Below are positions 1 through 9,022 of a stretch of DNA of 64,000 nucleotides, one piece after another. A program made the position numbers and the translations under genes. How positions within the stretch are numbered: the first letter of the stretch is position 1; every line of letters begins with the position of its first letter. Location of the stretch: positions 62,001 through 126,000 of the forward strand of contig NZ_CP047165.1 in the NCBI RefSeq assembly GCF_009833965.1, read 5' to 3'. The stretch comes from Pelistega ratti. GTDB taxonomy: Bacteria > Pseudomonadota > Gammaproteobacteria > Burkholderiales > Burkholderiaceae_B. The notes under the pieces were generated by a model, which worked only from the letters and a program-made list of their open reading frames with translations, did not search any database and had not been told where the DNA came from.

Positions 1-702
1 CTTGATAAGCATAAAAAAGGGTTATTACGCTTATTTAAACTTGGTCTTAAAGAACAGATAAAATATTGGCAAAAGAATATCCATGATATAACTAAAATGA
101 GTATGTTGTACCTACCATTGGGTACGCAAGAAGAATTATTGAGCGATATAATTGATTGTGCGTTAATACAAGCAGCTTTAATTGATCCTTTGCCTATGAA
201 TCAACAAACATTTGAAGACCGTAAAATGGTGGTCAAAGAAAAATTAGGCTTATTGGTCAATGAAGTGGCGAGACTTTGCTATCAAATTTTGGAACAATGG
301 CATCAAACACAGAAAAAAATGGGAGCGATTAAAGCGTATAAAAATGCCTATCAAGATATGATGAGTAATCAGTCAGCCCTGATGCAAAAACATTTTTTAA
401 CACAGACAGACTATTCTCATTTAAATCATTTTGTGCGGTATTTAAAAGCAGATTTTGTGCGAGCAGAGAAAATACAAACTGACCCAGCACGAGATACCCG
501 TCTAATGGCAGAGATGGCACCTTTATTGACCAATTATCAACGTGCATTTGCCCAGTTAAAGGGGAGAGAAGATAAGGGTTTAGAAGATTTTAGATGGTTA
601 CTGCAAGAGCTTAGAGTGGCTTTATTTGCACAAGAGTTGCGTACGCCAATGCCTGTATCGGTTAAACGCTTGCAAAAGGCATGGTTAATGCGAGGGGCTT
701 AG
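1..702 (+). CDS. hrpA: ATP-dependent RNA helicase HrpA, C-terminal part (5' end outside window)
   Basis: The frame is open from base 1, so only the last 233 codons of a longer gene are present. The visible part matches the C-terminal DUF3418 region of HrpA-type DEAH-box helicases. It contains a leucine-rich stretch (GLLRLF...LKEQIKYW), the NPARD-like motif (TDPARDTRLM) and the terminal ELRVALFAQELRTPMPVSVKRL block followed by a lone Trp. HrpA is a cytoplasmic 3'-5' RNA helicase that resolves collided ribosomes in E. coli. The helicase core and Walker motifs lie upstream of the window. The internal ATG at 97 is not a start, because family similarity continues before it. The next gene, dnaE, begins 56 bases after the stop on the same strand. 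Confidence 0.85.
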   Translation, partial: LDKHKKGLLRLFKLGLKEQIKYWQKNIHDITKMSMLYLPLGTQEELLSDIIDCALIQAALIDPLPMNQQTFEDRKMVVKEKLGLLVNEVARLCYQILEQWHQTQKKMGAIKAYKNAYQDMMSNQSALMQKHFLTQTDYSHLNHFVRYLKADFVRAEKIQTDPARDTRLMAEMAPLLTNYQRAFAQLKGREDKGLEDFRWLLQELRVALFAQELRTPMPVSVKRLQKAWLMRGA

Positions 703-758
703 CGGATTAAGTATCTTTGTTATAATTACTTTTTCTCTTCCTTTAAGACGGTATTACT

Positions 759-3700
759 ATGTCCCCTCGTTTTGTTCATCTTCGTTGTCATTCAGAATAT
801 TCTGTTGTAGATGGTATAGCACGTATCAAAGATTTAGTTGATACGGCAAAACAATTTGAACAACCAGCATTAGGTATAGCGGATCTAGGTAATCTTTTTG
901 GACAAATTAAATTTTATAAACAGGCGAGAAAAACAGGGATTAAGCCAATTATTGCCTGCGATTTATGGGTGAGCAATGATGATGACCCTCAAAAACCCTT
1001 TCGTTGTTTACTAATTGCTCGTACCCATCAGGGGTATTTGCGACTATGTGAGCTTATCTCTAAGGCTTGGCTAGAAAATCAAAATATTGACCATGCAGAG
1101 ATTCGTAAAGAATGGCTAACAGAGACAGAAGGGCTTATCGCGTTATCAGGCGGTTTGATGGGTGATATAGGTAGAGCAATAGCAGTAGGTAATGTAGGAC
1201 TTGCACAGCAATTGGCGAAAGAATGGTCAGCCAAATTCCCCAATGCTTTTTATATTGAATTACAACGAGCAGGATTTGATGGTGAAGAAAACTATATCCA
1301 TGAAGTAAGTAAAATTGCACAAACATTACAATTGCCCGTAGTTGCTACACACCCTATCCAATTTTTAAAAGAAGAGGATTTTGATGTCCATGAAACAAGA
1401 GTTTGTATTGCGAGAGGTGAGCTTTTAGGCGATAGCAATCGTGTTAAGCTTTTTACCCCCCAACAGTATATGAAAAGTACAGAAGAGATGTGTACTTTAT
1501 TTGCGGATATTCCTTCTGCCTTAGCGAATACGGTTGAAATTGCCAAACGCTGTAATGTAGAGATTGAATTAGGTCGCCCACAACTACCCTTATTTCCAAC
1601 CCCTGATAATATTCCTTTAGATGATTATCTGATTCAGTTGGCACAAGAGGGATTAGCCAAACGCATGAAACATCTTTACCCTGATGAGAAAGAGCGTCAG
1701 GCACAGTACCCTAAGTATCAGGAACGATTGGATTTAGAATGTCAGACCATTACCAAAATGGGATTTTCAGGGTATTTCCTTATCGTACAAGACTTTATTA
1801 ACTGGGGGAAAAATAATGGTGTGCCTGTTGGCCCGGGGCGTGGATCGGGGGCTGGCTCTTTAGTGGCATATTCTATTGGGATTACCGACTTAGACCCCTT
1901 ACGCTATGACTTGCTTTTTGAGCGATTTTTAAACCCAGAACGTGTGTCGATGCCTGACTTTGATATTGATTTCTGTCAGGATAACCGTGAAAAAGTGATT
2001 GATTATGTTAAAGATCGCTACGGACGTGATGCGGTTAGTCAAATTGCCACCTTTGGTACATTAGGAGCAAAAGCAGTTGTACGAGATGTAGGGCGAGTGT
2101 TAGAGATGCCGTACCGTCTTTGTGATGGATTGTCTAAATTAATTCCTTTTAACCCTGCTAATCCGTGGTCTCTTGAGCGTACATTGACGGAAGAACCAGA
2201 ATTTCAACGGTTATATCGAGAAGATGAAGATGTCAAAACAATTGTTGATTTAGCTAAACCCTTAGAGGGCTTAACCCGTAATATTGGTATGCACGCAGGG
2301 GGGGTGCTTATTGCTCCTGGTAAATTAACTGATTTTTGTCCTTTGTATTGTCAGCCGGGAAGTACCTCTGTGGTCTCTCAATATGATAAAGGGGATATTG
2401 AAGATGTTGGTTTAGTTAAGTTTGACTTTCTTGGTTTACGAAATTTAACGATTCTGGATTGGGCAGTACGGTATGTTAAGCAGTTTAACTCCAATAAAAA
2501 AGATTTTGATTTAATGCATCTATCCTTGGATGATGAGCCAACCTATCGCTTACTCTCAGAAGGAAATACAACAGCAGTATTCCAGCTAGAGTCCCGAGGA
2601 ATGAAGGAATTACTGCGTAAATTATTACCTAATACCTTTGAGGATATTATTGCGATGCTGGCACTTTATCGTCCCGGCCCATTGGAATCGGGTATGGTGG
2701 ATGACTTTGTCAATCGTAAACATGGTAGAGCTGAAGTAGATTATTTCCACCCAGATCTTACCGCTACTTTATCCAGTACCTATGGGGTGATTGTTTACCA
2801 AGAGCAGGTGATGCTGATTTCTCAGATTATTGGTGGATACTCTCTTGGCGGTGCAGACTTACTACGCCGTGCGATGGGTAAGAAAAAACCTGAAGAAATG
2901 GCAAAACACCGTGAAATCTTTGAAAAAGGGGCTGTTGCTAAAGGCTATGATGGTCAATTAGCGGTACGATTATTTGATTTGATGGAAAAATTTGCAGGGT
3001 ATGGTTTTAATAAAAGTCACTCTGCCGCTTATGCCTTGATTGCCTATCAAACTGCTTGGTTAAAAGTACATCATCCTGCAGAGTTTATCGCAGCGACTAT
3101 TTCCTCTGATATGGATGATACGGATAAATTACAAGTCTTCTGGCGAGATGCGATAGAGAATGGGATTACCGTTCTTCCCCCTGATATTAATCAATCAGGT
3201 TACCGTTTTGAGCCTGTATGGGATGAAGAAAGTCAAAAAGGTTTACCTCCTAAAACCATGCGTTATGGTCTTGGTGCCGTAAAAGGCACAGGGCAATCAG
3301 CTGTTGAAAATATTGTAAAAGTCAGAGAGGCAGGTGGTGCATTTAAGGATTTATATGATTTTTGTAGCCGAGTAGATCGCCATACCGTTAATCGCCGTTC
3401 AATGGAAGCCTTAATTCGAGCGGGTGCATTTGATAGTATCAATAGTAATCGTGTTGCTTTATTAGAAAGCCTTAACCAAGCGATAGAGGCAGCTGATCAA
3501 GCCGCAGAGAATGCCGATCAATTTTCTTTGTTTGAAGATGATTCTAGTGCATTGGTTGATTTACAGATTGCTAGTGTACAACCTTGGGATTTGCATACAC
3601 AATTAGTGGAAGAAAAACAGGCATTAGGCTTTTATTTTAGCCATCACCTTTTTGAAGTATGGCGAGATGAAATTCGCCGATTTATTCCAACAACTTTAGC

Positions 3701-4247
3701 CAAAATCACAGAATCAAAAGAAACACAGTGGATTGCAGGGGTATTAAGTGGGGTACGAAGTTTTATCGCCAAAAGTGAAGGTGAAGAGGGAGGAAAACGT
3801 CTTTTCTTTTTACTCTTAGATGATGGATCGGCTCAATTAGAAATTATGTGTCCAGAAGACGTGTATGAACGTCATCGCCATCAAGTAAGCACGGATCATA
3901 TATTGATTGCACAGGTTAAAGTGAAACAAAACCGTTTTAATGGTACGTTACGTATTACCGCAGAAACACTGTATGATTTACAATCAGCCAGAGAAGAAAA
4001 AGTACGTTATTTACACTTAACCTTAACAGAAAAACATACGGCACAGGTACTAAAATATGCGTTAAATCCCTTTAGAGCAGAGCCTGAAAACGGTATTCCG
4101 GGTATTTGGGTAAAAGTTTCCTTGGCAATGCAAAAAGCACAATTTCGCTGTGATCTGAAATTAGGTGAAGAATGGCGAGTGAGAATGTCGCCTGATTTAT
4201 TCCAACAATTACGAGAAAGGCAAATTCCCTTTGAGTTGGAGTATTAA
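759..4247 (+). CDS. dnaE: DNA polymerase III subunit alpha
   Basis: This is the catalytic subunit of the replicative polymerase, 1162 aa, the usual DnaE size. The N-terminus is a PHP domain (HSEYSVVDG near residue 11). The palm carries the PDFDIDF motif with D400 and D402, the expected metal-binding aspartates. The GPGRGSGAGS motif precedes it, and the third acidic segment lies further on. The tandem helix-hairpin-helix region (around 820-900) is followed by an OB fold (around 990-1060) and the C-terminal tau-binding region. FSLFED near residue 930 is a plausible beta-clamp binding motif (QFSLFE). The Shine-Dalgarno match upstream is weak. The gene is convergent with the ElyC-like gene, and no clear terminator was seen between them. 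Confidence 0.97.
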   Translation: MSPRFVHLRCHSEYSVVDGIARIKDLVDTAKQFEQPALGIADLGNLFGQIKFYKQARKTGIKPIIACDLWVSNDDDPQKPFRCLLIARTHQGYLRLCELISKAWLENQNIDHAEIRKEWLTETEGLIALSGGLMGDIGRAIAVGNVGLAQQLAKEWSAKFPNAFYIELQRAGFDGEENYIHEVSKIAQTLQLPVVATHPIQFLKEEDFDVHETRVCIARGELLGDSNRVKLFTPQQYMKSTEEMCTLFADIPSALANTVEIAKRCNVEIELGRPQLPLFPTPDNIPLDDYLIQLAQEGLAKRMKHLYPDEKERQAQYPKYQERLDLECQTITKMGFSGYFLIVQDFINWGKNNGVPVGPGRGSGAGSLVAYSIGITDLDPLRYDLLFERFLNPERVSMPDFDIDFCQDNREKVIDYVKDRYGRDAVSQIATFGTLGAKAVVRDVGRVLEMPYRLCDGLSKLIPFNPANPWSLERTLTEEPEFQRLYREDEDVKTIVDLAKPLEGLTRNIGMHAGGVLIAPGKLTDFCPLYCQPGSTSVVSQYDKGDIEDVGLVKFDFLGLRNLTILDWAVRYVKQFNSNKKDFDLMHLSLDDEPTYRLLSEGNTTAVFQLESRGMKELLRKLLPNTFEDIIAMLALYRPGPLESGMVDDFVNRKHGRAEVDYFHPDLTATLSSTYGVIVYQEQVMLISQIIGGYSLGGADLLRRAMGKKKPEEMAKHREIFEKGAVAKGYDGQLAVRLFDLMEKFAGYGFNKSHSAAYALIAYQTAWLKVHHPAEFIAATISSDMDDTDKLQVFWRDAIENGITVLPPDINQSGYRFEPVWDEESQKGLPPKTMRYGLGAVKGTGQSAVENIVKVREAGGAFKDLYDFCSRVDRHTVNRRSMEALIRAGAFDSINSNRVALLESLNQAIEAADQAAENADQFSLFEDDSSALVDLQIASVQPWDLHTQLVEEKQALGFYFSHHLFEVWRDEIRRFIPTTLAKITESKETQWIAGVLSGVRSFIAKSEGEEGGKRLFFLLLDDGSAQLEIMCPEDVYERHRHQVSTDHILIAQVKVKQNRFNGTLRITAETLYDLQSAREEKVRYLHLTLTEKHTAQVLKYALNPFRAEPENGIPGIWVKVSLAMQKAQFRCDLKLGEEWRVRMSPDLFQQLRERQIPFELEY

Positions 4248-4325
4248 GTCGTACTTTTATAATAGAGTGGCTAATAATTTTTTTAATATTTTATTAAGGG
4301 ATTTATTTTTCTAAAAGCATGGAGA

Positions 4326-4393
4326 AATAGTGGATAACCAGGCGAGTTTTCCGAAGCAAAGTGTAGGAATTGTTTGAGCGATTTACCACTATT
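4326..4393. repeat. Inverted-repeat element in the dnaE/elyC intergenic region
   Basis: Two 8-bp arms, AATAGTGG at 4326-4333 and CCACTATT at 4386-4393, are perfectly complementary and enclose about 50 bases. The inside is richer in G and C than the flanks and holds GCGAG and GAGCG motifs. It sits between two convergent genes and lacks a clear U-tract on either strand. It may be a structured 3' end or a degenerate palindromic repeat. I cannot assign it to a known family. Confidence 0.35.
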
Positions 4394-4414
4394 ACAGTGC
4401 TTTTTATAATGTTA

Positions 4415-5167
4415 TCAAATCCATCCCCTTAACCGATACGTCAAAAGCCCCAAATACTCTTTAATAATTGAACGACTTGCCTCTAAAGCACGAGCATTCG
4501 GTAAGAAGGGATTAACGGTATCTGGTAATATAATTTGAGGAGGATTGGCGGCTGCAATCGGTTGATAACCTAATTTATGCATAACCGCCATAGAACGCGG
4601 CATATGCAGAGAAGAAGTAACGAGTAAAATCTGTTTAATGCCTTCTTGTTTAAGGATTTTATCAACATAAAAACCATTTTCTCGTGTCGTGGTGCTTTGA
4701 TTTTCAATACGAATAACCTCTTTGGGAACACCACGTTGAATGAGCTGTGTTGCCATTCCCTTGGCTTCACTGGTACTACCATCTAATGCCGCACCAGAAA
4801 CGATAATTTTAGGGGCTTTTTCCATAAAATATAAATCATCTGCTGTATCAATACGTGCGTGCTTTTTAGAGGTAGGATAGGCATCAAACCAGTTAATACG
4901 ATTATTGGCAGTATTTCCTCCAAATACCACAATCGCCTCTGCGGTTGGTTGTAGGGGAGGAGGGATATAGGGATATTTATTCTCAAGATACCCCCCTAAA
5001 ATAAGAGAAGTAATAGGTAAAGACCATACCAATAACCATAAAATACCCGTTGTGATACTTAAAAAAGCAAGTATTCTTCTTCTCAGAATAGTAAGAATAG
5101 CACCTACTATAACGAGAAAAATACAAAGATTAAGAGGAATAATCAGTGATATTAAAAAACTTTTCAT
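4415..5167 (-). CDS. ElyC/SanA/YdcF family membrane protein (DUF218)
   Basis: The protein has 250 aa and two predicted membrane segments at about residues 6-29 and 35-58. A DUF218 domain follows, starting at AEAIVVFGG (about 78) and containing SGAALDGSTSEA, an N/S/T-rich loop (ENQSTTTRENG) and TSSLHMPRS. E. coli ElyC, with the same two-helix plus DUF218 layout, is needed for peptidoglycan and lipid-carrier homeostasis; SanA and YdcF are relatives. The start ATG overlaps the stop of the upstream glycosyltransferase gene in an ATGA junction, so the two are translationally coupled. The pairing with an LPS-type glycosyltransferase and nearby msbA supports a role in envelope biogenesis. The exact orthology (ElyC against YdcF) is not settled. 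Confidence 0.8.
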   Translation of the reverse strand: MKSFLISLIIPLNLCIFLVIVGAILTILRRRILAFLSITTGILWLLVWSLPITSLILGGYLENKYPYIPPPLQPTAEAIVVFGGNTANNRINWFDAYPTSKKHARIDTADDLYFMEKAPKIIVSGAALDGSTSEAKGMATQLIQRGVPKEVIRIENQSTTTRENGFYVDKILKQEGIKQILLVTSSLHMPRSMAVMHKLGYQPIAAANPPQIILPDTVNPFLPNARALEASRSIIKEYLGLLTYRLRGWI

Positions 5168-6114
5168 ATAATTTTCTTAATCTGGTTGATAACATCTTGT
5201 ACACTAGGCCAAGCGTCCATCTTACCTAATACAACTGCTGTTGGTGACCAAGGGCGTGTTCGTTGAGGATCGGTAACACCAATTAAGGTAATTTGATGTT
5301 TAGCCCCTATACTGGCTAAATGAGAAACGCCAGAATCATTACAAATAACCATAGAGGCTTTACCCAGTAATGCCACAAAAGTACCTAAGGACATAGGGGG
5401 AAGTAACATTGCAGTAGGAGCTTGTTGTAATGCCATTTCTTTTTCATTAGGTGGAGGCGACATAACAACCGTATAGCCTTCGTTTTGTAACTGTCGAGTG
5501 AGGGTATCAAAGTAAGGCCATATTTTTTCTCTTCCCTTATGTTTCCCTGTTGCGGTAGGGGCAATCATAATAAAAGAAGAGGAGGGGATCTGTGAACGTA
5601 TCTGTTCTGCTTGCTCAATATGTTGAGAATGTAGGGGAAGATGTAGCTGATGATCAACTGGTGATTTACTACTAAATCCCCATATAGTCAGGGCAGTATG
5701 GCATAGATAATACCAAGATTCTACAGCATGAAGCGATTGGGAGGGTTTGTTAATTGCCCATTTGAGTAAAGGGCTTCGTCCATCATCACGATAGCCAGCA
5801 CATTGAATCCCTGCTGTACGAAATGTTAAGGCACTACTGAGTGAGTCTGGCAGTAGTAACCCAACACTTTTTCCCTCTATAGGGTGTGCTTTTTGGTAAG
5901 CAATAAGGGTTTTTCGGTCGTGTAACCATTTGCCTGTCAGTGGAATAAATGCCGTAAAATGTAATCCGCTAAGTAAATCTTTTGCCCACGGTTTAGCACA
6001 AATAATCACCTCGCATTGTGTGGCGATAACAGCATCTAAACAAGGGAGAGTCATGCATACATCACCAATCCAGTTGGGTAGGCGAATATAAATACGACGG
6101 ATAGGATTTTTCAT
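5164..6114 (-). CDS. Glycosyltransferase family 9 (heptosyltransferase-like)
   Basis: This 316-aa protein resembles WaaF/WaaC-type ADP-heptose:LPS heptosyltransferases. It has the N-terminal RLPNWIGDVCMTLPCL motif typical of GT9 enzymes, a central APTATGK segment and the C-terminal ICNDSGVSHLA motif that lines the nucleotide-sugar site. A role in adding a sugar to the LPS inner core on the cytoplasmic face of the inner membrane is inferred from the family and from msbA, which diverges 110 bases away. The gene is first in a two-gene unit with the ElyC-like gene (4-base overlap). The acceptor specificity cannot be read from sequence. Confidence 0.85.
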   Translation of the reverse strand: MKNPIRRIYIRLPNWIGDVCMTLPCLDAVIATQCEVIICAKPWAKDLLSGLHFTAFIPLTGKWLHDRKTLIAYQKAHPIEGKSVGLLLPDSLSSALTFRTAGIQCAGYRDDGRSPLLKWAINKPSQSLHAVESWYYLCHTALTIWGFSSKSPVDHQLHLPLHSQHIEQAEQIRSQIPSSSFIMIAPTATGKHKGREKIWPYFDTLTRQLQNEGYTVVMSPPPNEKEMALQQAPTAMLLPPMSLGTFVALLGKASMVICNDSGVSHLASIGAKHQITLIGVTDPQRTRPWSPTAVVLGKMDAWPSVQDVINQIKKII

Positions 6115-6224
6115 AGCGGTTTAATAAGAATAATTTCATGTAAGTAACACTTTACACCGATTTTATCTGAAAACCTATTAAAATCGTAGGCAATGTTTAA
6201 AAATATTGAATAAGAGGTATTTCC

Positions 6225-8006
6225 TTGAGTTTATTTAAGAAGAAAGAACAAGTCAATGATGGTACACAAGCGGTTGATCGAACACTATGGATTCGCTTGT
6301 ATAAGCGAGTGTGGCCTTATTGGTTATATTGGTTAGGGGCTCTTCTTTTAATTTTAGCCGCTTCTGCGACACAGCCGTGGATGGCTTACTTAATGAAACC
6401 ACTTATTGATCAAGGTTTTTTAGGCGCAGAGAAACACTATGTCTGGATGATCCCCATAATGATTATTGTGCTGATGTTTATTCGGGGGATTACTAGCTTT
6501 GGCGGTAGCTATATTATGGCATGGGTTGCCAATAAAGTCTTACTGACACTACGTCATGATATGTTTCAAAGTATGCTCCAGCTGCCTGATATTGAATACC
6601 AGAAAGGTGATTCAGGGCGATTATTAAATCGTTTTACCAATGATGCTAACCAAGTAACTGTTTATGCGACTGAGGTGATTACCACCTTAGTCAAAGAGGT
6701 GACGACAATTATTGGTATCTGTGCTATGTTGATTTATTTATCATGGCAATTGACATTGATTATCCTTGTTGTTTTTCCCCCTTCTGTATTGGTAGGCCGT
6801 TATTTTGCAAAACGACTTAGAAAAGTGGGTCGCCAAAATATTGATACCAATGCGGTTTTTACTAAAATCGTTAAAGAGGGGATAGAAGGGCAGCGTGTTA
6901 TCAAAATGAATGAGGGCTATGAGCAAGAAACCAAGCGTTTTGATGAGGTAAATGCACTATTACGCCGTCATGCCATGCGTATTGTTTCTGCCGAGGCGGC
7001 TATGTCGCCACTAACACAGTGGGTGATTTCTTTTTCGGTTGCTGCGATTATTGCGGTAGCCTTATATCAAGGTGAAAAAGGGTTATTAACGGTTGGTGAA
7101 TTTATTGCTTTTATTTCTGCTTTAGGACAAATTTTTGACCCTGTTAAGCGATTAACCAATATTGCGAGTAAAGCACAGCGTATGATGATGGCAACAGAAA
7201 GTGTCTTTAAGCTTATTGATGCACCTAAAGAAGCAAGTACAGATCAACAAGAAGCAGTGATTAAACCAGATTCTGTGATTGTCTTTGATCAGGTGTCTTT
7301 CCGTTTTGAAGGAGCCGAAAAAGACACGATCAGAAACTTATCACTGCATGTCAAAATGGGTGAAACCGTGGCTTTTGTGGGTCGATCAGGAAGTGGTAAA
7401 ACAACATTGGTCAATATGTTACCACGCTTTATTGAGCCAACAACGGGACAATTATTATTAGATGGTATTCCTTTTTCTCACTATGACTTAAAGAGTTTAC
7501 GGCGTAATTTTGCTTTGGTGGGACAGCACGTTTTTCTTTTTGATGGTACATTGGCTGAAAATGTGGCATACGGTATTTGCCATACAGCGACTAGAGAAGA
7601 GATTATGCAGGCATTAGATGCCGCTAACTTGACCTCATTTGTAGAATCCTTGCCAAATGGATTAGACACACCAATTGGAGAAAATGGAGCATGGTTATCA
7701 GGTGGACAACGTCAGCGTATTGCGATTGCACGTGCTTTATTGAAAAATGCCCCCATATTAATCCTAGATGAAGCGACTTCGGCTCTGGATAATGAATCTG
7801 AAAAATTGGTTCAACAATCATTGGAAACGTTGATGAAAGGACGTACCACTTTTGTGATTGCACACCGTTTATCGACTATACAGAATGCGGATCGTATTTT
7901 GGTATTAGAAGAGGGTAAAATAGTAGAAGATGGCACACATGAGCAATTAATACAGCATGATGGCTTGTATGCTTCTTTATCACAACTTGCACAAAAAAAT
8001 AATTGA
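6225..8006 (+). CDS. msbA: Lipid A export ABC transporter ATP-binding/permease MsbA
   Basis: This 593-aa half-transporter flips lipid A-core across the inner membrane, with ATP hydrolysis, as a homodimer. Residues 1-325 hold the six-helix membrane domain. The nucleotide-binding domain follows, with Walker A GRSGSGKTT (K392), the LSGGQRQRI signature, Walker B ILILDEATSALD (D515, E516) and the H-loop AHRLST. The start is TTG at 6225. AAGAGG at 6212-6217 is spaced 7 bases from it, and no better ATG is available. It diverges from the LPS-type glycosyltransferase gene. The following small gene begins 8 bases after the msbA stop. Confidence 0.95.
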   Translation: MSLFKKKEQVNDGTQAVDRTLWIRLYKRVWPYWLYWLGALLLILAASATQPWMAYLMKPLIDQGFLGAEKHYVWMIPIMIIVLMFIRGITSFGGSYIMAWVANKVLLTLRHDMFQSMLQLPDIEYQKGDSGRLLNRFTNDANQVTVYATEVITTLVKEVTTIIGICAMLIYLSWQLTLIILVVFPPSVLVGRYFAKRLRKVGRQNIDTNAVFTKIVKEGIEGQRVIKMNEGYEQETKRFDEVNALLRRHAMRIVSAEAAMSPLTQWVISFSVAAIIAVALYQGEKGLLTVGEFIAFISALGQIFDPVKRLTNIASKAQRMMMATESVFKLIDAPKEASTDQQEAVIKPDSVIVFDQVSFRFEGAEKDTIRNLSLHVKMGETVAFVGRSGSGKTTLVNMLPRFIEPTTGQLLLDGIPFSHYDLKSLRRNFALVGQHVFLFDGTLAENVAYGICHTATREEIMQALDAANLTSFVESLPNGLDTPIGENGAWLSGGQRQRIAIARALLKNAPILILDEATSALDNESEKLVQQSLETLMKGRTTFVIAHRLSTIQNADRILVLEEGKIVEDGTHEQLIQHDGLYASLSQLAQKNN

Positions 8007-8014
8007 GGATAGTA

Positions 8015-8362
8015 ATGACAAAAACAGAAAATTGGGGATATGAACATCCCGATGTCGTTGGGGCGAATGCACTGATGTTTTTTACATGGGATTTATCAAA
8101 AACAATAGAGCTAGTTTTTAAGGATTCTAATGAAGAAAATATTGAGTCCTATCTTCCAAAGGCACAATCATTAGTCGATGCTTTATTGCAGAAGTATATT
8201 GATTTAAAAGCAAATCCTGAGGCTTTTGAAGGGCAAAGTATTACGCTTTCTTTAGAGCGAAATGAAAAAACTAATACAGTTTTAATTGCCCTACAAACAT
8301 CTAAAGAGTTGGAGGATCGGATTATAGCGATGCAGAGCAGAACCCCAGCAGGACATAGTTAG
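8015..8362 (+). CDS. Small acidic protein of unknown function
   Basis: The product is 115 aa, soluble and acidic, with no signal peptide, membrane segment or motif I recognise. The ATG at 8015 was preferred over the TTG at 8003 because GAGG at 8005-8008 sits 6 bases before it. It starts 8 bases after msbA and is probably co-transcribed. Its N-terminus (TENWGYEHPDVVGANALMFF) is rich in aromatic residues and the middle is helical and charged. No function is proposed. Codon use is like its neighbours. Confidence 0.65.
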   Translation: MTKTENWGYEHPDVVGANALMFFTWDLSKTIELVFKDSNEENIESYLPKAQSLVDALLQKYIDLKANPEAFEGQSITLSLERNEKTNTVLIALQTSKELEDRIIAMQSRTPAGHS

Positions 8363-9022
8363 GTGTATTTATATGGAGAATTCATCGTAGAAGTGTAACA
8401 TTGCATCTCTTATATTATTAATATATTTTTAAGATGTTGTACTGCTACCTTAAATGAGTGCTTTATATAATACTGTATAAAATGACCAAACTTATATTGG
8501 CTAGTGTGCAAAGTATTGTACATTAGCCATTTATTATGGCACAAAAAATAATATTAAAGGGAGGGCTAAGAGGGAAATTCAATTATTCCATTTTAAGATT
8601 AAACCAAAAGGGATATTTGTTTTTTTAAGAAAAAGTTCCTACAAAAATAAGAAACTTATCATCACAATATAGAGAAAAAAGTATTTTATTAAAGTGAATA
8701 ATAGAATAATAAGGTGTCTTTATTTCAGTAAAAATAATAAGTACACTAAGCAAGAGAAAAACTTTTAACTAATTATAACTATATCTAATAAATATTTATA
8801 AAAAATGATAAAATTTTAAAAAATTTACTATATATTAGGAATTAATATATAACTAGTTATTTGATTAATTTAAATTATTTTTCATTATTAAATAATTTTA
8901 AATTATTAAAATAGATACAAACTTTTATATTTAGTATAAATATTAGGTGATTATGACTTGAGTAGCTTAATGTTTATAGTGATGCCGTTTATTATTTGAT
9001 ACAAGATCTTGAAGGAATTTCT
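8363..9022. other. Long AT-rich region upstream of the first giant adhesin
   Basis: About 660 bases hold no credible gene. A 9-bp stem with one G-T pair (8499-8507 with 8520-8528, loop of 12) could end the upstream transcript but lacks a U-tract. The rest, especially 8690-8960, is very AT-rich, with many A/T runs that could be promoter elements or nucleoid-protein (H-NS/MvaT-like) binding sites. The Shine-Dalgarno GAAGGA at 9011-9016 serves the adhesin start. No homopolymeric or short tandem repeat long enough to suggest phase variation was seen. Confidence 0.6.

Noticed and set aside
97..702. Separate 201-aa gene starting at ATG 97
   Set aside because: The frame is open to base 1 and the upstream codons also match HrpA, so this is an internal Met of a truncated gene.
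8996..9022. First adhesin starting at 8996
   Set aside because: The added nine residues precede the conserved MNKIFKVVWN signal start and include the Shine-Dalgarno of ATG 9023.
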